64,000 bases of DNA from Paracamarosporium sp. OC-R06-R3 (taxonomy: Eukaryota; Ascomycota; Dothideomycetes; Pleosporales; Didymosphaeriaceae), in the NCBI GenBank assembly GCA_019828545.1, contig JACVRA010000144.1:62001-126000 (forward strand). The letters run 5' to 3'. The notes under the pieces are model-generated. The model had not been told where the DNA came from and made no database searches. It saw only the letters and a list, made by a program, of their open reading frames with translations. A program made the translations under genes and the position numbers. Of the stretch, positions 1-10,894 are shown in pieces; position 1 is the first letter of the stretch, and the number at the start of each line of letters is the position of its first letter.

Positions 1-687
1 AATCCCTTCTTTATGCAGCGAGACTGGACATCTTTCTACGAAGGTCTCCCCAACGCTGAGGTCTTGCACAGCTCCGTTTCCGACAACGCAGGTATCGCAC
101 AAGTGACCATACGCCTGGAATCAGGAGAAGAAATCACACGCGAAGTGGGTGGCCTCGCATATGTAGTTGGTCGCCGCGGTACCCTAAACTACCTCTCGCC
201 CCCACTCCTAAAGGAACTCGGCCCCGTTGAAGCGCCAGTCACAGACGAAGACTCCGGCTCACCAACTCTCATTTCAGGCCGCACGTTCCGCGCCAAAGCC
301 GAATCCTCATTGGAAGTAGCTAAGAACGTCTTCATCATCGGCAGCCTAGCCGGCGACTCGCTCATTAGGCATGCAGTCGGCGGCTGCGTCTTCGCAGCCG
401 GACGCATTCTAGGCGCCATCCCATCTACCTATCCCTCCTCGTCATCCTCCAGCTCGTCAACTCCTCGCTCCGCTTCGCCTAGTCGCGTTTCGGAGCCTAC
501 GCCCGACTCTTCTTCGACGCCCAGCCCGAAGGGGAGTCCGAGGGTAACGCCAGCGAGTGGGCATGAGGATCTGCATGTTGATCGGAGGAAGTTGGCGCGG
601 GCGGTCGAGGTGGCGAGTGTGGAGAATCAGGTCTGGGCTGATTCTGGGTGGTGGGCTGGTGGGCTGGGGTGGTCTAAGAACGTGTGA
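1..687 (+). CDS. C-terminal part of a putative FAD/NAD(P)-binding oxidoreductase (5' truncated by window edge)
   Basis: The reading frame is already open at base 1 and ends at a TGA at 685-687, so the first ATG (base 13) is probably internal and the true start lies outside the window. The segment GLAYVVGRRGTLNYL, followed about 65 residues later by NVFIIGSLAGDSLIRHAVGG, resembles the end of FAD-dependent NAD(P)H oxidoreductases, where the C-terminal FAD contact (hydrophobic strand, Gly, then Asp, then a helix) sits. A Ser/Pro-rich, probably disordered stretch (about residues 140-180) and a Trp-rich tail follow. I infer a flavoprotein of the ornithine-monooxygenase or disulfide-reductase fold. 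The catalytic half is missing, so substrate and exact family cannot be named. Confidence 0.6.
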   Translation, partial: NPFFMQRDWTSFYEGLPNAEVLHSSVSDNAGIAQVTIRLESGEEITREVGGLAYVVGRRGTLNYLSPPLLKELGPVEAPVTDEDSGSPTLISGRTFRAKAESSLEVAKNVFIIGSLAGDSLIRHAVGGCVFAAGRILGAIPSTYPSSSSSSSSTPRSASPSRVSEPTPDSSSTPSPKGSPRVTPASGHEDLHVDRRKLARAVEVASVENQVWADSGWWAGGLGWSKNV

Positions 688-3062
688 GGACGGAACGCAT
701 ATATGTATATATTCATATGGCTGCACGAGAACGAGAGCGCCACCTACTTTGTACTTACGAATACAATGATGATGATGAAGTGGTTAGAGGTTCTACTTAT
801 TCGTGTATATGCCAGCTTTCCTATCTGCTCGTTTGCGTATCCCCAAAAGAACGTCCTTAAGTTGCACACATGGAGAGTCAGCCAGCTAGCATAGCACACA
901 AGCTTAGTAGCGTTCAATAACACACTAGCACTCCATTCTTGCGTACGCATAGAAAGGACCTCCACCCAACTCGTGCGAGAATCAGCCTTGCTCACAGCCA
1001 GGCTGCCTAAGACAACTCTTATGTGAGGGGTTATGTGGGAGCCTAGTCCACGCTTTCGATTAGCCCTATAGGGAGCATTTTCTTCCGCGGGAGCGTGCAC
1101 TAGTAAGCAGGTCGATGTCTCTGCGGGAAGGAACGCACAGTTGTGGAGGGGACGTTAGGATAGGTAGGGAGTGGTTTAGAGCACATGCTTGGCTGCTGAT
1201 GGTGGGTGGTGCGGTGAAGGTAGATTGAAGGAGTAGTGTGCTGGACGGGTGGTCTCGTATGGTGCATGAGAATAAGTTTAAATTTAGGAGGAAGAGATGG
1301 AGGACTTATTGGACCGGTGACGAAGAGAGAAAGGCATGGAAAGTTGTCCATAGCTGCGTTAGTCAACCAGTCTTTCTTCTCCTTGCATCAATGCAACTTC
1401 AGACGATCCTCTCCGTCTCCCGACTGCCCTCAATCCCGCCGACTTCCCCAATCTCTCCGAGCCGAGGGAATCACCATCCACAGTACGTCACTCATCTCCC
1501 TGTATTATCAGATATTTCCCCAGACTTCCTATTTTCGAAACGTCCGGTGGTATACAGATCCAAGGCAACGATTTTATACTCGGGTTTAACCACGCAGGCA
1601 CCAGGGCAACACAGTGAATAACCGCCATCAAACACCCACAACCACACATTCTCACCCGTCGACAAAAGCTACCTAGGGAAGGCAACATCGTACAACATCC
1701 CAGACACCTGTCCCAGCAAAGACATCGATTCAAGCATCCTCGCTTTGCACAGGCTGGTATACAGATCCGCATCCAGGCTCAGATACGAATAAGTGTTGCC
1801 ATTCCGTCTACATATACATACGATATATAAACCTATCTCATGAAGAATAACCTAGTCGAGCTTCTTCGAACGCAGTGTGATAAGTATCACGCATCATCTT
1901 CCAAACTAGTAAAGGCTATCAAGTCAGCAGTACGACAGTGAAATTGACATAGACCGGGAGTGACCTCGGTATGTTGGAATGGGACTGGAATAGTAACGTG
2001 CAGTGGCGCTGAGGCATTTTCTTGTTTTCATTTTCATTTTCATTTTTTTTTTACACCAGGTTGGAGTCATGAGGTCAAGAGTGTCTCGATGTGGTTTGCC
2101 ACGGATATTATTACTCACGCGCATCAACTCATCATGCCCATGTAAAACAATGCAAGTCACAGCGCCACGCAGTTCGATAAGCAAGGCAGGAGGTGAGACT
2201 ACTCGAATATATTGCCATCATACCAGGCAACCTGAAGTTGCCGGTAGCTATCATAGATGCCTACACTATGCAGTCGCCCTCCCGGAGATTTGCGACACGC
2301 CGCGGAGCACAGCATGAGTGCACGTGCACACGCGCGAGCGTGCCGCCCGTCGAAGGCAGAAGCGCGCTGACCACCCACCTGCTCACCCTCCCATCCGAAT
2401 CCCAGACCAATGACTCTTCCTCCGCAAAACCTGCCTTCCTTGCCTCCCTCTTCCGCCCACTACTGCTAGGCAGCGACGCTCAAACCGAGACGCCGTCTTG
2501 CGAGCGGGCCCACAATGAGACACTGCTCCAGCAAGAACAGCGTTTGGCGTGCATCTAGCCACCCATCTCGTACACCGGCTGTGTACGCACGTATGGTTGC
2601 CTCTATTCCTCCGCACAGGCGCTTAAACCAGAGTCCTAGGGCCGAGCTTTGTGAGACCATTCCAGCAAGCCCCGGGGAAAGAACCCAGCCGAGCCCAGCT
2701 GGGTCGGGGATGCCTTCATTGCTGCGAGTCCGAGCTCGATGGTATGCCCACGCCTCTGGCTGGCTGCAAGAACCGCTCGGTCTGGGAAAAAGAAATGGGA
2801 TGATTTTGGGGGTTGGCTGAGGCAGGACAGCTGCTTCAGACGAAAGGAGATGTGTAGGGTTAAAGTGCTGGCGAGGGCAAGTCTTATATTGCTATAAATA
2901 GACGCCCATGACTGCCGATGAGATTGATTGGAGATAATTAGTGCTCTTGGAAGAATACACGTGCGGTTGTGTGATTCCATCTTGTGGTTTGAGCTTTGTT
3001 ATCCTGGGTATCGGAGCAGCGGAGTGGAGATTGGAGCGTGAAGGCCGAGACGAAGCGTCGCA
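688..3062. other. Intergenic stretch, no supported gene
   Basis: No ORF here has convincing protein character. A pyrimidine-rich tract with TTTTCA repeats followed by a T run lies at about 2024-2053. Around 1390-1790 there are several short reading frames with protein-like composition (one ends near 1790) but no consistent splice model joins them. The 13-base string GGTATACAGATCC occurs there twice (about 1551 and 1755). It may be a decayed small gene. The rest looks like ordinary spacer. Confidence 0.5.
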
Positions 3063-3437
3063 TCATGGATCTTCAAAGTCAGTCATGCCATCAAAGAGGT
3101 CAGTCACGACCTTGAGCATAGGCTCTAGGAGACTGGTGTCATCACCAGCCTCCCCTCCGAAAAACCTGACACGTTGAGCCTCCAACGCCTTCTCCCTCTC
3201 CGACTCGTACTGGAGGCGGCGATCCTGCCAGGCTGAATACGTTTGATGCCAATGGTTTGCAGGCGCAGTGGCGATAGGAAAGTGCATGTTCTGCGGTTGG
3301 GGAAAAGAACTCGTAGTGCTCGAAAAAGATGAATTGGTGTCCATCGAGAGAGTCCGAACGTGGTTTGAGTGTGCTTTGCCACCGTCGCGGTGACGGGGCC
3401 GACTCCTTGTCCGCTTCCTGTTGTGACGCTTGCTCAT
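3063..3437 (-). CDS. Small basic hypothetical protein (124 aa)
   Basis: A single-exon frame from an ATG at 3437 to a TGA at 3063. The N terminus is strongly basic (MSKRHNRKRTRSRPRHRDGG), which could act as a nuclear or RNA-binding signal. A Ser-rich stretch follows, then a charged helix (about residues 66-95, QTYSAWQDRRLQYESEREK) and an acidic end (LFDGMTDFEDP). I recognise no domain. Coding is inferred because the composition changes sensibly along the protein and the acidic C-terminal half looks like a folded, conserved segment, as in small fungal conserved hypotheticals. No partner or pathway can be inferred. Confidence 0.6.
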   Translation of the reverse strand: MSKRHNRKRTRSRPRHRDGGKAHSNHVRTLSMDTNSSFSSTTSSFPQPQNMHFPIATAPANHWHQTYSAWQDRRLQYESEREKALEAQRVRFFGGEAGDDTSLLEPMLKVVTDLFDGMTDFEDP

Positions 3438-4895
3438 GTTGACGAAAGGCTTTTGGTGCTGTAGATAAAGCGAAAACGAAAGTTGGCGACGAGTCCGCCG
3501 CGAGAGCGAGACTGGTGGACGGAAAAGGTAGAGACGGATAAAGAAAAAATACTACCAAGACTTATATACTTGAACCTTGCAAATGCCACATCACGCCCTA
3601 GTCACCAGTCAGAAGGCGGAGTGACTCAACGATGGTGTGAGAGCGCAAAGTGGATCAGTCGACCCGTGCTCGCTGTTGACTGGTCAGGCGTGACTCCCAC
3701 ACCGCCAAGGCCGCCCCGTACCGCTGGTGATGTGGCGAAGCCGATATCGCAATTGGGCTTCTGCGAGCCTCACGGACTCATTCTCCCAATAAAATGAACG
3801 CATCGTCTATATCTTCTCTCCTTTCTGCCTTTGCTCTATTTTGACGAGACGCATGAACTACGCCACATACGCGACGCCCTTCGCGCAATGTGGCTTTGCG
3901 ACGCGGTACATACGAGAAACGATTCCAAATTGCACAACAAGTGGCTGTGCTTGGGTCAGTCGGCCATCATGAACGCACGGTGTGGCAGACGTCTTCGAAA
4001 TGACCAGGAATCAGGGCATGGGGCAGATTTAAAACGAGAATAGGCGGCTATAAATGATAGATGTAGGGCGCATTCGAGTCAAGACGCAGTCGCAAGGCGC
4101 TTCCATACGAAGAGACGGTACCCAATGCGCTGAAGCTCTGTGATGCTGCATCCCTATGATCATGGCCAACGGTGATGCCTGGTGACTGTGAAGGTCCCGA
4201 GGGGTGTTGAAGCCACAATTGGATTCTCGATGAGGAAGGCCTTGAAACACGAGCGTGCGCTGGTCGCGCTCATTTCCCTGAAGCTTTCAGTTCACGTTCG
4301 TTCTTCTGTCTCGGGTAAAGGGAGCAGGGACGCAATGCTGCCTACAATACGATGAAGAAAAATCGATATACCGATACGTCAGTGGCAGGCGGCCTCTCTA
4401 GGCCGCAGTCAGCGTGCCGTTACGAGGTGCACTTTACGTGCACTTGATGTGTGTTGGGGGTTTTGACTGACTACCGATAGAACGATAGAAGTCGCTCAAG
4501 ATTAGATGCCTCAGGCATAGACTAATTGGCTTGTAGCCCATATCGGAGCTTCCATGCTCCGTGGCGCCGACCTGTGGTAGACTCTTCGGCTCTCCACCAT
4601 AACTTTCCCCGGATTCCGGATTGCAGGAATAGAAGCTTTCTCCAACCACTTGCGTCGTACCAAACTCTCGCTTTACGCGTAATACAATGCTGATCTGATG
4701 TCATTCGTGTCTGATCTATCTTGTCGAAAGTGTACGCCAGCCTCTTGAATGCTGCGTGGTCCTGTTCCGGGTATGTAGTGTCTTGGTGTAGCGTACGAAT
4801 AAGTAGTCCGGTCGTGCTATGTCTTGTTTTTCTTGCTTCAATCACTTTCTGTTCCCGATCTGTTCGTATTCAAGTGGACTTCACCTAACCTCAAG
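3438..4895. other. Intergenic stretch, no supported gene
   Basis: Upstream region of the minus-strand small protein on one side and of the cytochrome b561 gene on the other, so it should carry two divergent promoters. I see no ORF with protein character and no long repeat. Confidence 0.5.
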
Positions 4896-5755
4896 ATGAT
4901 TCTCACAAGACCAGCATTCGTGCTTAGCTTAGGTGTGTACACGGAACCGACACTCTTCCAAAACATAGACACTCATACCAACAGCGTCGCTTGCACTCGG
5001 TCAATACGGGCCCGGTGGTCAATACGGGCCGGATAGCAACAACGGAGGCGACTACAACCCTTTCAATGGAGGCGGGAGTAGTTCATTTGGTAACAGTGGA
5101 TTCGATTTCAGCAGCTTCTCAGGACATAATAGCGCACTGTAAGCGGTTTTTCAAAGCCTTTTCTGTTGCGACATCCGCTAACGGCACCTTGATGTTCAGC
5201 ATCGCACACGGTGTTCTCGCATCGCTGGCATTCGTGATATTCTTCCCAATGGGCTCGATACTGATTCGACTGGCCTCGTTTCCGGGATTGTGGCTCGTTC
5301 ATGGCCTCTTCCAGATATTCGCATTTATCGTGTACATGGCAGCATTCGGTCTCGGTGTATGGATGACCCAACAAGCGCCTTCCCAAGCCAACCTCATTGG
5401 CCGTTATCACCCAATCATTGGCATAGTGCTTTTTGTCGTACTGTTCATCCAGCCGATCCTGGGTGTGGTTCACCACTTCCAGTTCAAAAAGAAAGGACGT
5501 CGCACCTTCTGGTCCTACGGACACCTCTGGCTTGGACGAATCCTGATCACCTTGGGCATCATCAATGGCGGACTGGGCATGTTGCTTGCAACACAGACTG
5601 GTTATGGGCGGCCATCGACGGGGCAGATGGCGGCGTATGGTGTGGTTGCTGGTGTCATGTGGTTATTGTGGGTAGTAGCATCCGTCGTTGGAGAGCGAAG
5701 GAGGGCGAAGGCTCGGAAGGTGCCAGCCAGGGTGTACAAGGAACAGTATGCTTGA
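4896..5755 (+). CDS. Secretory-pathway cytochrome b561 / ferric reductase-like membrane protein (3 exons, 248 aa)
   Basis: Exons 4896-4932, 4985-5138 and 5200-5755. The short first exon encodes a signal peptide (MILTRPAFVLSLASLALG). A Gly/Asn/Ser-rich segment of about 45 residues follows, then a five- or six-helix cytochrome b561 core. Likely haem-ligand histidines sit in IAHG, LVHGLFQ, RYHPIIG and YGHLWLGR. In the family such proteins pass electrons across membranes, often to an extracellular DOMON or haem domain. Here the N-terminal DOMON domain is absent. Intron 1 (52 nt) and intron 2 (61 nt, GTAAGC...GCTAAC...CAG) are inferred from frame and motif continuity. The frame open from 4991 gives an unrelated N terminus and is not the real start. 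The tail is basic, probably cytosolic. Electron donor and acceptor are unknown. Confidence 0.85.
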
Positions 5756-7378
5756 AGATGGCCCCCGGAGCAAAAGCGGGCACTTGTTGCGAGGACATGG
5801 GCGGTAGACGCGCGTAGCGATGACGGTTCGCCGTGCGTGTTGTGAGGCTGTCGCTGCCAGCTGTGGAGTCGAGGTCGTGCCAATTGGGGCCGCAGAAGAC
5901 TTGTGAGGGAGCAGAAAAAGTTGCATGGGAATGAAGGAGCGTGTTGATGATTGGACGGGATTTGGTAGAGGAAGGCAGTGCCGGTGAGCTAGATGGAAGG
6001 TACAAGGTTACCCGCTTTCCACGGACCCCATTGCAGTTGTAGCAACCGATATCCGAAGACAGATGGATCGATCCTCCGTATATATCGAAAGTCATCACCA
6101 TGTTGCCGCATGTAGACATGGTCAGCCTTTTCTCGTGGTGCTGCCGTACGCATGCCATACATGTCGCTCCATGGCAAAGTGCTTATTCGCTGATGCCCAA
6201 GTCGGAAGGCTGTGTCTCGGTGGTGTGGAGACCAACGGCCAGTAGCACACTCCCGGAAAGGGCATTCCCGATGTCGATCGCTCGGAAGGCCCTCGGGAGT
6301 AGTGTACGCAGTAGAGATGTAAGGCAAGGCAAGGCAAGGCAAGGCAAGGCAAGGCAGGCTTACTGTGTACGCCGGCCGGGCACAGGGCCAGTGGGGTCGC
6401 TATGACTTGCTGACGGCGGGCCGCAGAAACCTGGAGGTGGCGACAACGTGCACACCGGTTATACCTGCCTGCACCGCGATCCGAGCCCATTGACACGTCG
6501 CCGTGGCATCAAGGCGAGATGGTGTTGGCCGGCCAGGTCTGGATCGCAAGCATCGGGCGATTGCAGAGACACACGGCTTCTAGAAGCATCAGCCCTACAC
6601 GAAGGCTCGATTCCAAAAAACTTTGTCTCCAGGCTGGTGAGCAAATGTAAGCGAGGGCACTTGACTAGGCTAGCCGTGGCCTACCGCGACCCACATGTCA
6701 GCCACTATTAATAGCCCCGGAGCTGAAGTGAACTGTGTAGAGAACATGCAGGTGCACAAAGCCAGGAAGGCAGACGCTTGGGCTCTGCGGCTACAGTGCA
6801 GTGCATGAGCCGCTCGATGGAGAGGTTGCTCTGAGAAGAGAAGATGCATGAACGGATGCATGCACGCTGAACGGCCAGCGAGCGAGCGAGCGAGGCTCCG
6901 TTGCGTCACGTCCCTCGACACGCATGAGATGAGGGTCGTCGTGTGCCATCTGCCTGCGCTGGACACGCCTGTCGCTGTAGCTCCGTCCGGCTCGCCGTCG
7001 AGTACCAGATACCAGGGTACTATCATCTGCGTCGTCTGGCACTGCCACCGCCGGGCTCCAATGCGCCTATGCGGCAGACTGCCGGGCGTCCACTGGCGTG
7101 CGGCTCGCAGCCCTCAATTCGCGGCGCGCCTGCACGTACGGCTGATGGCACCGGGGTCCAGCTTAGCTTTGGCCCGCCGCGCTTTACTGTAGACCAAAGT
7201 CAAGTTGCTTGATACAGCTTGCGGAGCGCGCATGGTGCTGTTCAACTCGCGCCCTGGTCGCCCGCTGATCCCGCTGGCTGTGTTTGTCCTCGTTAGCTGA
7301 GGTCAGAGTTTCTCTTGTACGCCAGCCCCGCCCTCTTCTCCCGCAAGAGACTTGGGCAGCTCTCGCGCTCTTCCTGCC
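5756..7378. other. Intergenic stretch with a pentanucleotide repeat
   Basis: About 1.6 kb between the b561 gene and the Gln-rich protein gene. It contains the (AAGGC)7 array listed separately. The remainder is GC-rich spacer and the presumed promoter and 5' UTR of the downstream gene. No ORF looks coding. Confidence 0.5.
6321..6355. repeat. (AAGGC)7 microsatellite
   Basis: Seven perfect tandem copies of the five-base unit AAGGC, followed by a partial copy, in non-coding DNA. Such arrays usually vary in length between isolates through replication slippage. Confidence 0.95.
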
Positions 7379-10300
7379 ATGCCTTCACTCCCCTGGAGCA
7401 AGTCGAACCGCTCGCACTCGTCCGTCGACACTTCGTCTGGCCACCCTTCGCCAGTCCCCTCCGGGCCCGGGTCTAGTAAGTGAGCGGCTGCCCGCCCAAT
7501 GAGTCGTGCGGCTGACCTCGAAGCACTCGCAGTCAACGAGACGGCCGCGAACCGCTACCCACCGCCCGACCAGCTCCAACAGCAACAACAACAGCAGCAG
7601 CCTCTGGTCCAGCAGATCCCGCCGGGCGTCCCCCAGGCCGTCTACAGACAGCAGCAGCAGCCCTTTCCGCAGCGCGCCACGAGCCATCGCCATTCGTCGG
7701 GCATCGCGCTCGACCACCACACGCTCCAGCAGCTCCAGGGCAGTCCGCAGCCGCCCCAGGGCTACGACCAGCCTCGCCGAGGCTCCTACCAGCCGCAATC
7801 CCCCGCCGCTACCTACGCCCAAGAGCCTAAGAAGCAAGGTCTCCGCAGCCGCCTCGGCCTCACCAGCCACAAGGAAGACGACCGCTCCAAGTCCAAGCAC
7901 GTCTCACGCCGCGTCTCGGTGCGCAAGAGCGACCCGCGCGCTCTCGAATACCAGCAGCAGGAGGAAAACCGTCTGCGAGCTGCGCAGTGGAACCAGCGGC
8001 ACGCCCAGCAAGGTTCCAGCTCGCATCTCGCACCCTCCAACGAACACGACGAAGACGACCTCGATCCCTTTCTGCAGCAGGAAGACGACCAGCCTCAGGT
8101 ACCGCCCAAAGACGCGCAGTTTCAGGGCCGTCCGCAACAGCATCCACAGCAGTATTCGCCCAACCCGCATCAGGAGCAATATAATCGGCCCCCACTCGCT
8201 AGAGTGAGCTCGGAGGGAAGTTATCACGCTCAAGGCGGGGTAGACCACTACAGCCCAGAACACCAGGGTCTACAACCACAACAACACCCGCCGCCGTATC
8301 AGAACTACCAGCAAGCCCCTGCACAGCACGCAGCCAATCCGAACGACTACCACGCTTTTCAACCCCCGCAAAACGCACCGAGCCCCCTCATCGGCAGCGC
8401 CCAGGGACACCCTCAGCAACAACAGCAGCAGCAGCAGCAACAGCAGCAACAGCAGCAGCAACAGCAACAGCAACAGCAGAACTACTACCAGTACCAGGCT
8501 CAGCAAGCAGCGGCGCAACACGCACAACAGCAATCGCCCCAGGCACCTCCGGAACCTCAGGTGCAGAACCCTCGCTACTCGCAGCAATCGCAAAATTCAC
8601 CACAACAGCCTCAGCCGCACCAAGGCCAAGACTTCCCGCAGCTACACCACGCTCGCTCCCCTTCGCAAACAACAGGCGAGCCGAACGCTACCCCACCGTT
8701 GCAACAAGTCCCGCAGATCGTACAGGGAGGTCAGCCGATCGAAGGTCAACACTCTCAGCAGCTTCGACCTCCGTCCTCCCACGCGTCGCTCGCCCCACCG
8801 TCGCCCCTACAATCCCAGCCTCCCACTTTCCAGACCTACGATCCGCAGGGACAGCCCTCGCCGTCCGCTGACTCTCACCCGCAAAGCGTCACACCACCGC
8901 AACAAGACAGCATGCCTCCAGGGAACAGTGGGCAGCGTAATACTTTGAGGAAGGTGAACGATGGAGGCCAGCAACAGCCTCCGCCGTCGAGGGAGAGCTC
9001 GCTCTTGCAGCAAAATTCAACTCAAGGTCAGGCTCAAGGACAACCGCCTGTCTCGCCGGGCATTCAGACTTTTGGCGCTAACGTCGTGCCAACAGCTTCG
9101 CAGGGGCAGCCATATCGAGGAGAGAAACAAGGTCAGAATCCTCAGGGTGGAGAATTAGGACGGGCAACACCACCGCCGCGAGCCGCGGCTGATATGTCGG
9201 ACGATGAGATAGCCCAACTGATCAAAGATCACGACGTCTTGCGTAAGTCCCACTTCCCGATCTGCACGGCATCTTTCTGACCCTTCGCAGGTGAAAAGTA
9301 CCAAAAGGTCAAGCGATACTTCTTTGAGCAGCAGACTCAAGTGCATCAGCTTCAGAACACCCTCGCAAACCAGCGCCTGTCCCTTTCGCGCACCTCTTGG
9401 GATGATAGTGAATATGCTACTCGATTCAACAGACTAGATGGGTTAATAGCACAACTTTCGTTTGCTATCCGTAAGGATTGGAAGGCCATTCCGCCCTGGC
9501 TGCAGCCTGTTGTAAACAAAACTGCGGTAGAGACTGGAAAACAAGAGATGACTGCGGTCGGACGCGCCTTCATCTCGCAATGGTTGGTTGAAAACATTTT
9601 CGATAAGTACTTCCATCCTGACCTGGAGCCCGGTCTATCGACACAGCTCAAAACAATTCAACTCAACATACGAAAATATGCTGCAACCTGTCACACCACC
9701 GAAGACGAAGATGCCCTGAATGCGAAGGTTATCAATTGGCGTTTGGCTACTCTAGAGGGATTGGCGGATCAGCTGAAAGCCGCCCAAACAGGACCGAACC
9801 GTACAACCCTGACCGAAACACTCAACGAGAAACTCATTGCCTCTATGCAAATGTACCTCAACGACCCTGCACCTCCAGATCTAAATGGAGGAGTCCCTAT
9901 GATTGTGGAATTAGCCGTAAGCGTTGCACAGCATCTTCCATTAGAAAGCAGGGAGGTTCAGATTGAATACTTCTACCCTGGGCAAGGTCTTGTATCCGAG
10001 TTCATGAAGATGGAGTCTGGCATTCCTGCATTGACAGATCCCATCCGAGAAGTTGACGAAGCGGACCGTGCTTCTCTAAGAAGTGTCGCATCCAAGGTGG
10101 ATGACAGTGCATCAATTGGAGAACAGGAACAGTCAAACCAGCAGACGAGTCAAGGTCCTAAGGAACCTGCAGACAAGAAGCGCGGCATGTTCGGGTTTGG
10201 CGGGTCGAAGAAGCCGTCTCAGGCACAAGCTTCGCTTGGTAAACGTGAGTCGTCTCTTAGCCATAACCCTAATCCGAGTCAGCAGAGTCTGTCGCAGTCC

Positions 10301-10405
10301 ACAAAGGACGATGCTCCGCAACCGAGAGTTCGCTTGTCCGTTGGCGTCGCGGTCCAAATCCGCGGCAAGAGTATTTTGATCAAGGCGCCTGTATACAGCA
10401 CCTAG
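7379..10405 (+). CDS. Large Gln/Pro-rich protein with a conserved C-terminal helical region (3 exons, 973 aa)
   Basis: Exons 7379-7475, 7533-9242 and 9291-10405. The introns are 57 and 48 nt, with canonical donors (GTAAGT) and CTGAC branch sites. The N terminus (MPSLPWSKSNRSHSS) leads into about 570 residues rich in Gln, Pro and Ser, including a run of 22 Gln, which is almost certainly disordered. A compact, mainly helical region follows (about residues 580-830), opening with a charged coiled-coil-like segment (REKYQKVKRYFFEQQTQVHQ) and containing FYPGQGLVSEFMKME. The tail has a Lys/Ser-rich stretch and ends in a hydrophobic strand (RGKSILIKAPVY). I recognise the architecture as a fungal conserved hypothetical but cannot name a function. 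A scaffold or signalling role is only a guess from the disordered N-terminal half. Confidence 0.8.
8414..8479 (+). repeat. CAG/CAA tract coding for 22 Gln
   Basis: Twenty-two consecutive glutamine codons, a mix of CAG and CAA, inside the Gln-rich protein gene. The mixed codons slow slippage compared with a pure CAG tract, but length variation between strains is still likely. Confidence 0.95.
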
Positions 10406-10894
10406 GATTTTTTGGCTTTGGCTAAAAGTTGCACTGAACGTATTTGAGCGATGTTTAGAACGCATGATTGGATATGAGGCTCTCCTTGGTTTCCTCCTCT
10501 ATATACGCTAGGATTTGATTTGGTTTAGAAAGTCGGAGAATGGATGACGGACGACTCTGGATGTATCTAAAATGCCCTTGCGCAGCACCCACAGGAGACC
10601 CAAGAGTAGATATCTTTTGAGCGATATACCAATACCCATGCTGTTGCTCCGATCGAGCTTTGCGTTAGCGACCGTAGCCTGAATTAAGATAACGGAAGGT
10701 GAAAAATTATGATAGTTATATATTCTTTGTTCATGCGTCTGTCTACAAAGTTGAGAACAGAAGCCAAGTCTTGAGGGACTTCGGAAGTGTCTCGGAAGTG
10801 GACGGTACCTCCTGCACCTGATTGGCCAGTTGATCTCTATTTGTTTACCCTCATCTACACACGACCACCAGGATTTTGCAAAGGTACTAGAGCC
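10406..10894. other. Spacer between two co-directional genes
   Basis: Holds the 3' UTR of the Gln-rich protein gene and the promoter of the WD-repeat gene. No ORF or repeat is supported. Confidence 0.5.

Noticed and set aside
6321..6355. AAGGC array as a possible telomeric or centromeric repeat
   Set aside because: Only seven copies, unlike the TTAGGG fungal telomere unit, and flanked by ordinary genes.
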